A stretch of DNA of 53,591 nt from Wenzhouxiangella sp. (GTDB lineage: Bacteria; Pseudomonadota; Gammaproteobacteria; Xanthomonadales; Wenzhouxiangellaceae), in assembly GCA_007123575.1 (NCBI GenBank), contig SKKV01000164.1, positions 1-53,591 of the forward strand. The letters are read 5' to 3'. Positions 42,805-50,018 of this stretch are shown here, piece by piece. Positions within the stretch are counted from its first letter, which is position 1; each line of letters begins with the position of its first letter. The notes beneath the pieces are model-generated. The model saw nothing but the letters and a program-made list of their open reading frames with translations. It had not been told where the DNA came from and made no database searches. A program made the translations under genes and the position numbers.

Positions 42805-44052
42805 TCAGCCGAAGCGGCGCATCAACAGAGAGCCGTTGGTGCCCCCAAAGCCGAAGGAATTCGACAGCGCATAATCGACCTGTACTTCGCGCGCCTGATG
42901 CGGCACCAGGTCCAACCCCTGACATTCCGGATCGGGCTGGTCCAGATTGATGGTCGGCGGAATGACGCCGTCGCGCAAGGCCAGGACGCTGATCACGGCC
43001 TCGATGCCGCCGGCCGCGCCCAGCAGGTGACCGGTCATTGACTTCGTCGAGCTGATCATCAGCTTGTCGCAGTGCTGGCCAAAAACGCTGCGGATGGCTT
43101 CGCACTCAGCTCGATCGCCGACCTGGGTCGACGTGCCGTGGGCATTGATATAACCCACATCGCTGGCATCGATGCCCGCATCCTTGATCGCACTGGCCAT
43201 GCAGCGTGCCGCGCCTTCGCCGCCGTCCGGCGGTGAAGTGATGTGGTAAGCATCGGCACTGCGTCCGTAGCCGACCAATTCGGCGTAGATGCGCGCGCCA
43301 CGCCTGCGAGCGTGCTCCAGCTCTTCAACGACAACCACGCCGGCACCGTTGCTGAGCACGAATCCATCGCGGTCAACGTCCCAAGGGCGGCTGGCCCGTT
43401 CCGGGTCATCGTTTCTGGTCGACAAGGCGCGGGCCGCGGTAAAGCCGCCGTAAGCGGTGGGCGTAGTGCCGTATTCAGCCCCACCGGCAACCATGACATC
43501 GGCATCACCGTAGGCGATCATTCGCGCCGCCTCGCCAATGCAATGCGTGGCCGTGGTGCAGGCGGTGACGATAGACAGGTTCGGCCCCTTGAATCCGTAG
43601 CGGATCGAGATGTTGCCGGCGATCATGTTGATGATGCAGCCGGGGACGAAGAACGGCGAAATTCGCCGCGGACCACTGTCCAGGTAAATCTGGTAGGTCT
43701 TTTCGATGGTTTCAATACCACCGATGCCGGAGCCGACGGCCAGGCCGAAACGCTCCGCGCTGCTGGGCTGGGCTTCCAGCCCGGCATCTTCGATGGCTTG
43801 AATGCAAGCCGCCATGCCGTAATGGATAAACGGGTCGGACTTCCGGGCCTCTTTTGGAGACAGGTAGCGGTCCAGGTCAAAATCCCGGACCTCACCGGCA
43901 ATCCGAGCGCTGAAGCGCTCGGCATCGAAAGCGGTCAAGGGTCCTATGCCACTGCGCCCGTTACGTATGGCGTCCCAGGCGCTGGGCACATCGTTGCCGA
44001 CGGGCGTGACGCAGCCCAAGCCGGTGACCACGATTCGACGATCACCGCGCAT
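42805..44052 (-). CDS. fabF: 3-oxoacyl-ACP synthase II
   Basis: FabF elongates acyl-ACP chains by condensation with malonyl-ACP. The 415-residue protein has the active Cys in SIVTACTTATHCIGEAARM, the two His in NAHGTSTQVGD and KSMTGHLLGAAGG, and the closing NSFGFGGTNGSL. It begins VVTGLGCVTPVG after a short basic start. It lies 56 nt after acpP. A dicistronic acpP-fabF arrangement is common. Confidence 0.97.
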   Translation of the reverse strand: MRGDRRIVVTGLGCVTPVGNDVPSAWDAIRNGRSGIGPLTAFDAERFSARIAGEVRDFDLDRYLSPKEARKSDPFIHYGMAACIQAIEDAGLEAQPSSAERFGLAVGSGIGGIETIEKTYQIYLDSGPRRISPFFVPGCIINMIAGNISIRYGFKGPNLSIVTACTTATHCIGEAARMIAYGDADVMVAGGAEYGTTPTAYGGFTAARALSTRNDDPERASRPWDVDRDGFVLSNGAGVVVVEELEHARRRGARIYAELVGYGRSADAYHITSPPDGGEGAARCMASAIKDAGIDASDVGYINAHGTSTQVGDRAECEAIRSVFGQHCDKLMISSTKSMTGHLLGAAGGIEAVISVLALRDGVIPPTINLDQPDPECQGLDLVPHQAREVQVDYALSNSFGFGGTNGSLLMRRFG

Positions 44053-44108
44053 GCTGCCGCTCCGGCCGAGTAATCGACACGATACCCTGGTTCATCGACA
44101 AGCGTCCT

Positions 44109-44348
44109 TTACTGATCGACGTTGCTCTTGATGTAGTCAATCGCCTGCTGAACGCTGGTGATCTTCTCGGCCTCTTCGTCCGGAATCTCGCATTCGAACT
44201 CTTCTTCCAGCGCCATCACCAGTTCGACGGTGTCCAAAGAGTCTGCTCCCAGATCATCAACGAAGGAAGCGCTGGGAGTGACTTCCTCTTCCTTGACACC
44301 CAGCTGCTCGATAACGATTTTCTTGACGCGATCTTCAATACTGCTCAT
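44109..44348 (-). CDS. acpP: Acyl carrier protein
   Basis: AcpP carries growing fatty acids on a phosphopantetheine arm. The 79-residue acidic protein has the attachment Ser in [18 protein letters not shown] and starts with [22 protein letters not shown] in two parts. AGAGGA precedes the start codon. The 161-bp gap before it holds its own likely promoter, consistent with the high demand for ACP. Confidence 0.98.
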   Translation of the reverse strand: MSSIEDRVKKIVIEQLGVKEEEVTPSASFVDDLGADSLDTVELVMALEEEFECEIPDEEAEKITSVQQAIDYIKSNVDQ

Positions 44349-44389
44349 TGTTGCTTGTCCTCTAGAGAAGGGTTTTTCAAAGCCGCCAC

Positions 44390-44418
44390 ATTGTAGTGAA
44401 GTCGAGACGGCTTCGCCA
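44390..44418 (-). promoter_or_regulatory. Candidate acpP promoter
   Basis: On the minus strand TACAAT (44390-44395) makes a good -10, and TGGCGA (44413-44418) a weak -35 with 17-bp spacing. It lies in the acpP-fabG gap, 42 nt before the acpP start codon. An AT-rich stretch at 44470-44494 upstream could act as an UP-type element. The weak -35 keeps confidence low. Confidence 0.35.
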
Positions 44419-44509
44419 GTTTGAACATGAAGCAGGCGAATGGCCCTTGTGCTTCCCGAAATAGTGAAAATGTATTTTTATTAGTATGTTAATAACGACT
44501 CATGACAAA

Positions 44510-45262
44510 TCATGTCATGTACATGCCGCCGTTGACATGCACCGTCTGGCCGGTAATGTAGGCCCCGCCCGGTCCAGCCAGAAAGCCGACGCAGGCAGCG
44601 ATGTCCGATGGCTCACCAAGACGTCCCAGAGGGATTGTACCCTTTAGACGGTCGCGCTGGGTCTCGTCCAGTGCCCGAGTCATATCCGTGTCGATAAATC
44701 CGGGCGCAATCACGTTCGCCGTAATGCCGCGCGCCCCCAGTTCGTGAGCCACGGCGCGCGAAAAGCCCGCCAGGCCGGCCTTGGCCGCACAGTAGTTGGC
44801 TTGGCCCGGGTTGCCGGCGTAGCCGACCACCGAAGAAATGCCGATGATGCGACCGAAGCGAGCCTTCAGCATGCCGCGCAGGCAGGCCCGGGTCACACGC
44901 ATCGCGCCGCGCAGGTTGGTATCCAGCACATCATCCCAGTCCTCGTCTTTCATGCGCATCAAGAGCTGGTCGCGAGTGATGGCGGCATTATTGACCAGGA
45001 TGGCGATCGGGCCGGCCTGGCCGGAGACCTCGGCGACGGTCGCGGCGATGGCTTCGCCGTCGGTCACGTTCAGGACCAGACCGCAACCGGCGCCCAGGGA
45101 CTCACTGATGGCCTCGGCGCCGCCTTCGGTTGTGGCCGTGCCGAACACCTCGGCCCCGAGTTCTTTCAGCCACAAAGCGGTGGCATGCCCGATGCCGCGG
45201 CTGGCGCCTGTCACCAGGGCGCACTTTCCGTCCAGGCGATAGCTGTCAATTGCACTCATCAA
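44510..45262 (-). CDS. fabG: 3-oxoacyl-ACP reductase
   Basis: FabG reduces 3-oxoacyl-ACP with NADPH in fatty acid elongation. It is a short-chain dehydrogenase of 250 residues with TGASRGIGHATA, NNAAITRD, the catalytic Ser in GISSVVGYAG and the Tyr-x3-Lys in NYCAAKAG, and the tail GGAYITGQTVHVNGGMYM. The first two codons are both ATG, so the start could shift by one residue. It follows fabD after 44 nt. Confidence 0.97.
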   Translation of the reverse strand: MMSAIDSYRLDGKCALVTGASRGIGHATALWLKELGAEVFGTATTEGGAEAISESLGAGCGLVLNVTDGEAIAATVAEVSGQAGPIAILVNNAAITRDQLLMRMKDEDWDDVLDTNLRGAMRVTRACLRGMLKARFGRIIGISSVVGYAGNPGQANYCAAKAGLAGFSRAVAHELGARGITANVIAPGFIDTDMTRALDETQRDRLKGTIPLGRLGEPSDIAACVGFLAGPGGAYITGQTVHVNGGMYMT

Positions 45263-45306
45263 GATTCTCCTGTGAAACTGTTGGTGAGACTCAGGCCACC
45301 GCCTGC

Positions 45307-46254
45307 TCAGGACGCCGTCGACTTAAGCTCGCCAACGGCGCTTTCGATCAGGTCGGGCTGCTCCAGCGCCACCCACTTGATGCTGCGGTCGATGCGCCGG
45401 CCAAGACCGGACAATACGCGACCCGGCCCGCACTCGGCCATGGCAACCGTGCCCTGCCCAATCAGGGTCTGGATTGATTCGGTCCAGCGTACCGGCGAGT
45501 GAAGCTGGGCTACCAGCGCTTGGCGAATGGATTGCGGATCATCGTGCCGCTGCACGTCGGCGTTATGCAGCACGGGAATTTCAGGAGCGCGAACCTCGAC
45601 CGCGGTCAGCACTTCGGCCAGGGCCTCGGCGGCGCTACGCATTAGCGGACTGTGCGAAGGCACGCTGACCGGCAGGATCATGGCTCGCTTGGCGCCGGCA
45701 TCGCGGCACTTGTGCATGGCACGCTCGACGGCCGCGGCGTTGCCGGCGATCACGATCTGGCCCGGAGAATTGAAGTTGGCCGGGGCCACGACCTGGTCTT
45801 CCGCAGCTTCCCGGCAGATTGCGGCAACGACCTCGTCATCGAGCCCCAGAACGGCGGCCATGGCACCATCGCCCTCAGGCACGGCCTGCTGCATCAGGCG
45901 GCCGCGCTCGGCAACCACGCGCACCGCATCCTCGAAGGCCAGTGCGCCGGCTGCGACCAACGCTGAATACTCGCCCAGGCTATGCCCGGCGAGAATGGCA
46001 GGCGTAGGACCGTCCAGCGCCTGCCAGACGCGCCAAACGGCAATGCCGCCGGCCAGCATCGCTGGCTGGGTCAGTTCGGTACGGTTGAGTTCTTCGACCG
46101 GTCCATCCTTGACCAGTGTCCACAGATCGGTGCCCAGCACCAGGCTGGCTTGATCGAAGGTTTCACGAACCTGACCATGTGACGCTGCCAGATCGGCCAG
46201 CATGCCGACCGACTGCGATCCCTGGCCCGGAAACAACAGGGCTAGTTGAGACAT
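45307..46254 (-). CDS. fabD: Malonyl-CoA-ACP transacylase
   Basis: FabD loads malonyl groups onto ACP. The 315-residue protein has FPGQGSQSVGM, the nucleophile Ser in AGHSLGEYSALVAAGAL, a conserved Gln-Ser turn, and the catalytic His in PVSVPSHSPLM. It sits in the standard fabH-fabD-fabG order, 87 nt after fabH. Confidence 0.97.
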   Translation of the reverse strand: MSQLALLFPGQGSQSVGMLADLAASHGQVRETFDQASLVLGTDLWTLVKDGPVEELNRTELTQPAMLAGGIAVWRVWQALDGPTPAILAGHSLGEYSALVAAGALAFEDAVRVVAERGRLMQQAVPEGDGAMAAVLGLDDEVVAAICREAAEDQVVAPANFNSPGQIVIAGNAAAVERAMHKCRDAGAKRAMILPVSVPSHSPLMRSAAEALAEVLTAVEVRAPEIPVLHNADVQRHDDPQSIRQALVAQLHSPVRWTESIQTLIGQGTVAMAECGPGRVLSGLGRRIDRSIKWVALEQPDLIESAVGELKSTAS

Positions 46255-46341
46255 GTTCCCTCTGCTTTTCGCTTTATAGTGAGTTTATGGGTTACTCGCG
46301 GCGTCAGCTTGATCGTCAGAGAAGATTGAACGTCTCTGAAT

Positions 46342-47316
46342 TCAGTAAACGATAAGGGCTGCGCCCCAGGTAAAGCCGCCACCGAAGGCTTCCAGAAGCA
46401 GCTTTTCTCCGCGCTGAACGCGACCGGAGCGAATGGCATGATCCAGCGCCAGCGGCACCGAGGCTGCCGAGGTATTGCCGTGGCGGTCGACGGTGACGAT
46501 GACCTGGTCCATCGACATCTGCAGTTTCTTGGCGGTGGCCTTGATGATACGCAGGTTGGCCTGGTGCGGAATCAACCAGTCTAAGTCCGTTTTCTCCAAC
46601 TGGTTCGCCGCCAGGGTTTCGTCGACGATGCGGCCCAGGGTATTGACCGCGACCTTGAACACCTCATTGCCGCGCATGCTGACCCGAACGCCGCCGTCAG
46701 GCTCGGCTTTGAAACCGCTGGATACACCAACGTCGGTCTTCAGCAGATCGCCATAGCCGCCGTTGGCGTGGATATGTGTCGACAGAATGCCCGGCTCGTT
46801 GTCGGCGCAGAGCACGGCCGCGCCGGCACCATCGCCGAACAACACGCAGGTGCCGCGATCATTCCAGTCGAGAATCCGGGTCAGGGTCTCGGCCCCGACC
46901 ACCAGTACGCGCTTGGCGGTGCCTGCCCGGATGAACTGATCGGCCACGGAAAGCGCGTAGATAAACCCGGAACAGGCGGCATTGACGTCGAACGCACCGC
47001 ACTCGCCAAGCCCCAGGCGATGTTGCAACAGGCAGGCCGTGGAGGGGAACACCAGGTCTGGGGTTGTCGTGCCTACGATCAGCAAATCGATCTCGGAAGG
47101 CTTGACGCCGGCGGCTTCCAGCGCACGCAATGCAGCCTGTTCGGCCAGATCGCCGGTGGTCTGGCCGTCAGCGGCCACTCGACGCTCGCAGATGCCGGTG
47201 CGCTCGCGAATCCACTGGTCCGAGGTGTCGACCATGGTTTCCAGTTCACGATTGGTAAGCACCCTGTCGGGCAAGTAACTTCCGGTACCGGCAATACGTG
47301 CGTACATTCCGGTCAA
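46342..47316 (-). CDS. fabH: 3-oxoacyl-ACP synthase III
   Basis: FabH starts fatty acid synthesis by joining acetyl-CoA and malonyl-ACP. The 324-residue protein has the active Cys in [12 protein letters not shown], the His in [12 protein letters not shown] and Asn in [11 protein letters not shown]. It begins [17 protein letters not shown]; a second in-frame ATG lies 3 codons in. It lies 73 nt after plsX. Confidence 0.97.
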   Translation of the reverse strand: MTGMYARIAGTGSYLPDRVLTNRELETMVDTSDQWIRERTGICERRVAADGQTTGDLAEQAALRALEAAGVKPSEIDLLIVGTTTPDLVFPSTACLLQHRLGLGECGAFDVNAACSGFIYALSVADQFIRAGTAKRVLVVGAETLTRILDWNDRGTCVLFGDGAGAAVLCADNEPGILSTHIHANGGYGDLLKTDVGVSSGFKAEPDGGVRVSMRGNEVFKVAVNTLGRIVDETLAANQLEKTDLDWLIPHQANLRIIKATAKKLQMSMDQVIVTVDRHGNTSAASVPLALDHAIRSGRVQRGEKLLLEAFGGGFTWGAALIVY

Positions 47317-47389
47317 ACTCCCATTTGGCGATTGCTTGGTTGCATGATCAAAGCGCTAGAACTGGCGTAGATAGGATCCCGGTTGCTGT

Positions 47390-48385
47390 TCAGTAGCTCG
47401 AGAGCAGCTGTTGCTCCAGGCGGCTGATCATGTCGCCTTTGACCTGAAGCGCGGCCAGTTCGAGCGCCCGGGCAAAGCCTCGGGCGCAGGTGCCACCGTG
47501 ACTCTTGATCACCGTGCCGCGCACACCCAGCATTGGCGCTCCATTATGCCGTGCCGGCTCCAGGCTGTCATGCAGACCCTTCAGGCGGCCCTTGGCCATC
47601 CAGCCGCACAAGCTTCCTTGAAACGTCGACTTGATCCGTGAAAACAGCAGCTTGACCGAGCCTTCCGCGCTTTTCAACAACACGTTACCGGCAAAACCAT
47701 CGCAGACGACCAGGTCGACGCGGCCGGTAAACACCTGGTCGGCCTCAATGAAGCCGGCATAGTCCAGGCTGCTGTCTTCATCGATCAGGCGCGCTGCTTC
47801 GCGAATCACATCTGGGCCCTTGCCGGGCTCGGTGCCCACGTTGAGCAGGCCAATGCGCGGCTTTTCGCCTTCAATGACCGTGCAGGCGACGTTGCCAAGC
47901 TGGGCGAATTCGAGCAGCCGGCGAGCATCTACGTGCAGGTTGGCACCCAGGTCCAGCATCCAGACCGGGCGGCCCAGGGAAGGAATGGCGGCCATCAGCG
48001 CGGGGCGCTCAACGCCGGGAAGCGTGCCCAGCAAATGGCGCGACAAGGCCATCAGGGCACCGGTGCTGCCGCCGCTCACAACCGCGTCGGCCTCGCCTTC
48101 CTTGACCATCTCCAATGCGCGCCACATGGTGCTGCCGCGACCGCGGCGAATCGCGCCGGCAGCGTTCATATCAGCCGGTAAAGCCAGATCGCAAGGGATG
48201 ATATCGACTGCCCGGTCAGACAGACGGCTGGCTAGATGCCCGGCGGTACTGGCTTCGGCCAGCACCTTCGCGCTCAATTCCGGCTGCCGGGCCAGCGTCT
48301 GCTTGATGGCGTCGACAATGACGTCGAAGCCGCCGTCAGTGCCGGCGGCATCGATGGCAATGCTAAGCCGCGCTTGCCCGGTCAT
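47390..48385 (-). CDS. plsX: Phosphate acyltransferase PlsX
   Basis: PlsX makes acyl-phosphate from acyl-ACP for phospholipid synthesis. The 331-residue protein has the family stretches SIAIDAAGTDGGFDVIV, VVSGGSTGALMALSRHLLG, RPALMAAIPS, LDLGANLHVDARRLLEFA, LLNVGTEPGKG and VVCDGFAGNVLLKSAEG. The usual DAMGGD motif near the start reads DAAGTD here. It follows rpmF by 13 nt, as in E. coli. Confidence 0.95.
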   Translation of the reverse strand: MTGQARLSIAIDAAGTDGGFDVIVDAIKQTLARQPELSAKVLAEASTAGHLASRLSDRAVDIIPCDLALPADMNAAGAIRRGRGSTMWRALEMVKEGEADAVVSGGSTGALMALSRHLLGTLPGVERPALMAAIPSLGRPVWMLDLGANLHVDARRLLEFAQLGNVACTVIEGEKPRIGLLNVGTEPGKGPDVIREAARLIDEDSSLDYAGFIEADQVFTGRVDLVVCDGFAGNVLLKSAEGSVKLLFSRIKSTFQGSLCGWMAKGRLKGLHDSLEPARHNGAPMLGVRGTVIKSHGGTCARGFARALELAALQVKGDMISRLEQQLLSSY

Positions 48386-48398
48386 GGAAACTCAGGGC

Positions 48399-48608
48399 TT
48401 ATCCCTGGACTTCTTCTTCGTCGTCTTCGAACTCAGGGGCCACTTCAATGACCTGACGGCCACGATAGAAGCCTTCCGGCGACACGTGGTGACGACGATG
48501 GGTTTCGCCGGTTGCTGCTTCTTCCGACAGTGTCGGGGCCGACAGACTGTCGTGCGAACGACGCATGCCGCGCTTTGACGGGGTTTTACGATTTTGTTGA
48601 ACAGCCAT
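48399..48608 (-). CDS. rpmF: 50S ribosomal protein L32
   Basis: L32 is a small protein of the large ribosomal subunit. Its 69 residues start [20 protein letters not shown], the standard L32 opening. The C-terminal extension ([15 protein letters not shown]) is acidic and makes it longer than the 57-residue E. coli form. The zinc-binding Cys of some L32 proteins are absent, so it is a Cys-minus type. It lies between yceD and plsX. Confidence 0.95.
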   Translation of the reverse strand: MAVQQNRKTPSKRGMRRSHDSLSAPTLSEEAATGETHRRHHVSPEGFYRGRQVIEVAPEFEDDEEEVQG

Positions 48609-48631
48609 GATCCGTACTCCAGAACGATCAA

Positions 48632-49138
48632 TTAGGTTTCGCGTTTCTTTCTCAATTCGGCCAGCACTTCAAATGGCCGCTGGGTTTCTTCCTGTATCGC
48701 TTCGGCCTGCCCTACCGGGCTTGAATCCGGATCAACCGGAACCAGCGGCAAGCCAAGCAAGACTTCCTCTTCAACCAGGCCGGCCAGTGCCAGACGCTGG
48801 TCGGGGCAAAGGACCGGCTCGTAATCATCGGGCAGCGCTTCGGCCTCATTTTCACTCGCCACAACACCGACCACCGATTGACTTTCGAGCGGCTGGGCAA
48901 ACACCTTCAAGGTCCGCTGACAACGCATCGGCACCGATCCGGAAATTGCCACATCCACTTTGACCTGACGCAATTCGTTGCGCGAAAAGGCCACGGTAAA
49001 ATCGATTTCGTGATCGTCGTTGGCAACAACCAGGTCGGCAACGCGCGGCATACGCGCTAGCGGCATGGTTCCAGCGAACTCCCGGCGGGCCGAAGCGGCC
49101 CGATCCGGATTCACCCAATCGGGAAAGTCTCGCGACAT
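48632..49138 (-). CDS. yceD: YceD/DUF177 protein
   Basis: YceD is a conserved protein of the DUF177 family, always next to rpmF and linked to 23S rRNA processing in other species. The 168-residue protein has [36 protein letters not shown] and [20 protein letters not shown] in its core. It is the first gene of the fab cluster. The ATG at 49138 has no clear ribosome binding site and lies only 10 nt from a perfect TATAAT, suggesting a nearly leaderless mRNA. Confidence 0.9.
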   Translation of the reverse strand: MSRDFPDWVNPDRAASARREFAGTMPLARMPRVADLVVANDDHEIDFTVAFSRNELRQVKVDVAISGSVPMRCQRTLKVFAQPLESQSVVGVVASENEAEALPDDYEPVLCPDQRLALAGLVEEEVLLGLPLVPVDPDSSPVGQAEAIQEETQRPFEVLAELRKKRET

Positions 49139-49147
49139 AAGCCGCCC

Positions 49148-49177
49148 ATTATATCATTGACTTACAGCGATCCACAA
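49148..49177 (-). promoter_or_regulatory. Promoter of the yceD-rpmF-plsX-fab cluster
   Basis: On the minus strand TTGTGG (49172-49177) and a perfect TATAAT (49148-49153) are 18 bp apart. Transcription would start about 49141, leaving only a few nt before the yceD ATG (49138). It is the best sigma-70 match found in this window. Confidence 0.7.
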
Positions 49178-49184
49178 TAACGAT

Positions 49185-49198
49185 GGGCTTTAAAGCCC
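49185..49198. promoter_or_regulatory. Perfect palindrome between yceD and maf
   Basis: GGGCTTTAAAGCCC is a 14-bp perfect palindrome. It lies just upstream of the -35 of the yceD promoter and 20 nt before the maf start. It could be an operator for a regulator of the fatty-acid cluster or, as RNA, a small hairpin before maf. It does not match the FadR or FabR sites I know. Confidence 0.45.
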
Positions 49199-49218
49199 CA
49201 ACGTATCAAGGAGTCTTC

Positions 49219-49800
49219 ATGCCAGCCCTGATTCTTGCCTCCGGCTCGGTCTATCGCCGACAGATGCTGACCCGTCTGGACCTGGATTTCGACGTCATCC
49301 CGGCCAATATCGACGAATCTGCCCGGCCAGGAGAAGGCGGTCAGGCCCTGGCCGAGCGACTGAGCCTGGAGAAAGCGCTGGCCGTGGCCGGAAACTACCC
49401 GGAGGCGGTGGTCATCGGCGCCGATCAGGTCGCCGAGTGCGGCGACAGGCTGCTGGGAAAGCCCGGCACGGCCGAGCGGGCCAGGGAGCAGCTGGCCCTG
49501 GTAAGCGGTCAGACAGTGGTCTTCCACAGCGCCATGACAATGGTTCGAGGCACGCAGCGCGCGCAGGCCGTGGTACCGACAACCCTGAAGATGCGGGCGC
49601 TCAGCCCAGAGCGCATCGCTGCCTACGTGGCGCGCGACAAGCCGTTTGACTGTGCCGGCGCCATGCGCAGCGAGTCGTTTGGCGTTGCCATGGTCGAAAG
49701 CATTGAAAGCGACGACCCCACCGCCTTGATCGGGCTGCCGCTGATCCGCTGCGTGCAGATGCTCGAGCAATTCGGAATCGACTGCCTCGGCGCCGGGTAA
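49219..49800 (+). CDS. Maf family nucleotide pyrophosphatase (YceF type)
   Basis: Maf proteins hydrolyse modified nucleoside triphosphates; the YceF branch prefers 7-methyl-GTP. The 193-residue protein has LASGSVYRRQML, GADQVAECGDRLLGKPGT and an AMRSESFGVAMVESIESDDP region near the end. AAGGAG (49208-49213) precedes ATG 49219, which fixes the start. It is divergent from yceD, the E. coli yceF-yceD neighbourhood, which supports the YceF assignment. Confidence 0.93.
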   Translation: MPALILASGSVYRRQMLTRLDLDFDVIPANIDESARPGEGGQALAERLSLEKALAVAGNYPEAVVIGADQVAECGDRLLGKPGTAERAREQLALVSGQTVVFHSAMTMVRGTQRAQAVVPTTLKMRALSPERIAAYVARDKPFDCAGAMRSESFGVAMVESIESDDPTALIGLPLIRCVQMLEQFGIDCLGAG

Positions 49801-49814
49801 TGTTAGACTGGAGC

Positions 49815-49962
49815 GGTATTATTAAACCGGCAACGAAATACCTACGGTATTCGTTGCGCGGCATTTGCGGCGCATGTCCGCAAATGCCTTCGCTTCGCGA
49901 CCCCGGCCGTTCCGGCCGGGCATTAACCCGGCAACCTGTTTGGTTGCCGGGTTAATAAAACC
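49815..49962. repeat. MITE-like 148-bp element with terminal inverted repeats and nested hairpins
   Basis: The left end GGTATTATTAAACCGGCAAC (49815-49834) and the right end (49943-49962) are 20-bp inverted repeats with 18 matching positions. Inside are further stems: CAACGAAATACC against GGTATTCGTTG (about 49831-49855), GGCATTTGCGG (49860-49870) with CCGCAAATGCC (49878-49888), CCCGGCC (49902-49908) with GGCCGGG (49914-49920), and ATTAACCCGGCAACC (49922-49936) with its perfect partner (49942-49956). No coding capacity is seen. It lies between maf and fadJ and has no T-run like an ordinary terminator. I saw no second copy in the window. Confidence 0.65.
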
Positions 49963-50018
49963 TCGGGTCCGGTGGAAATTCGGGCCTGACCATACGCACC
50001 TGAATGGAGTAATGCTGG

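Noticed and set aside
44501-44518. ATGAC/GTCAT hairpin at the fabG end
   Set aside because: Only 5 bp, overlapping the stop codon, with no T-run; too weak to call.
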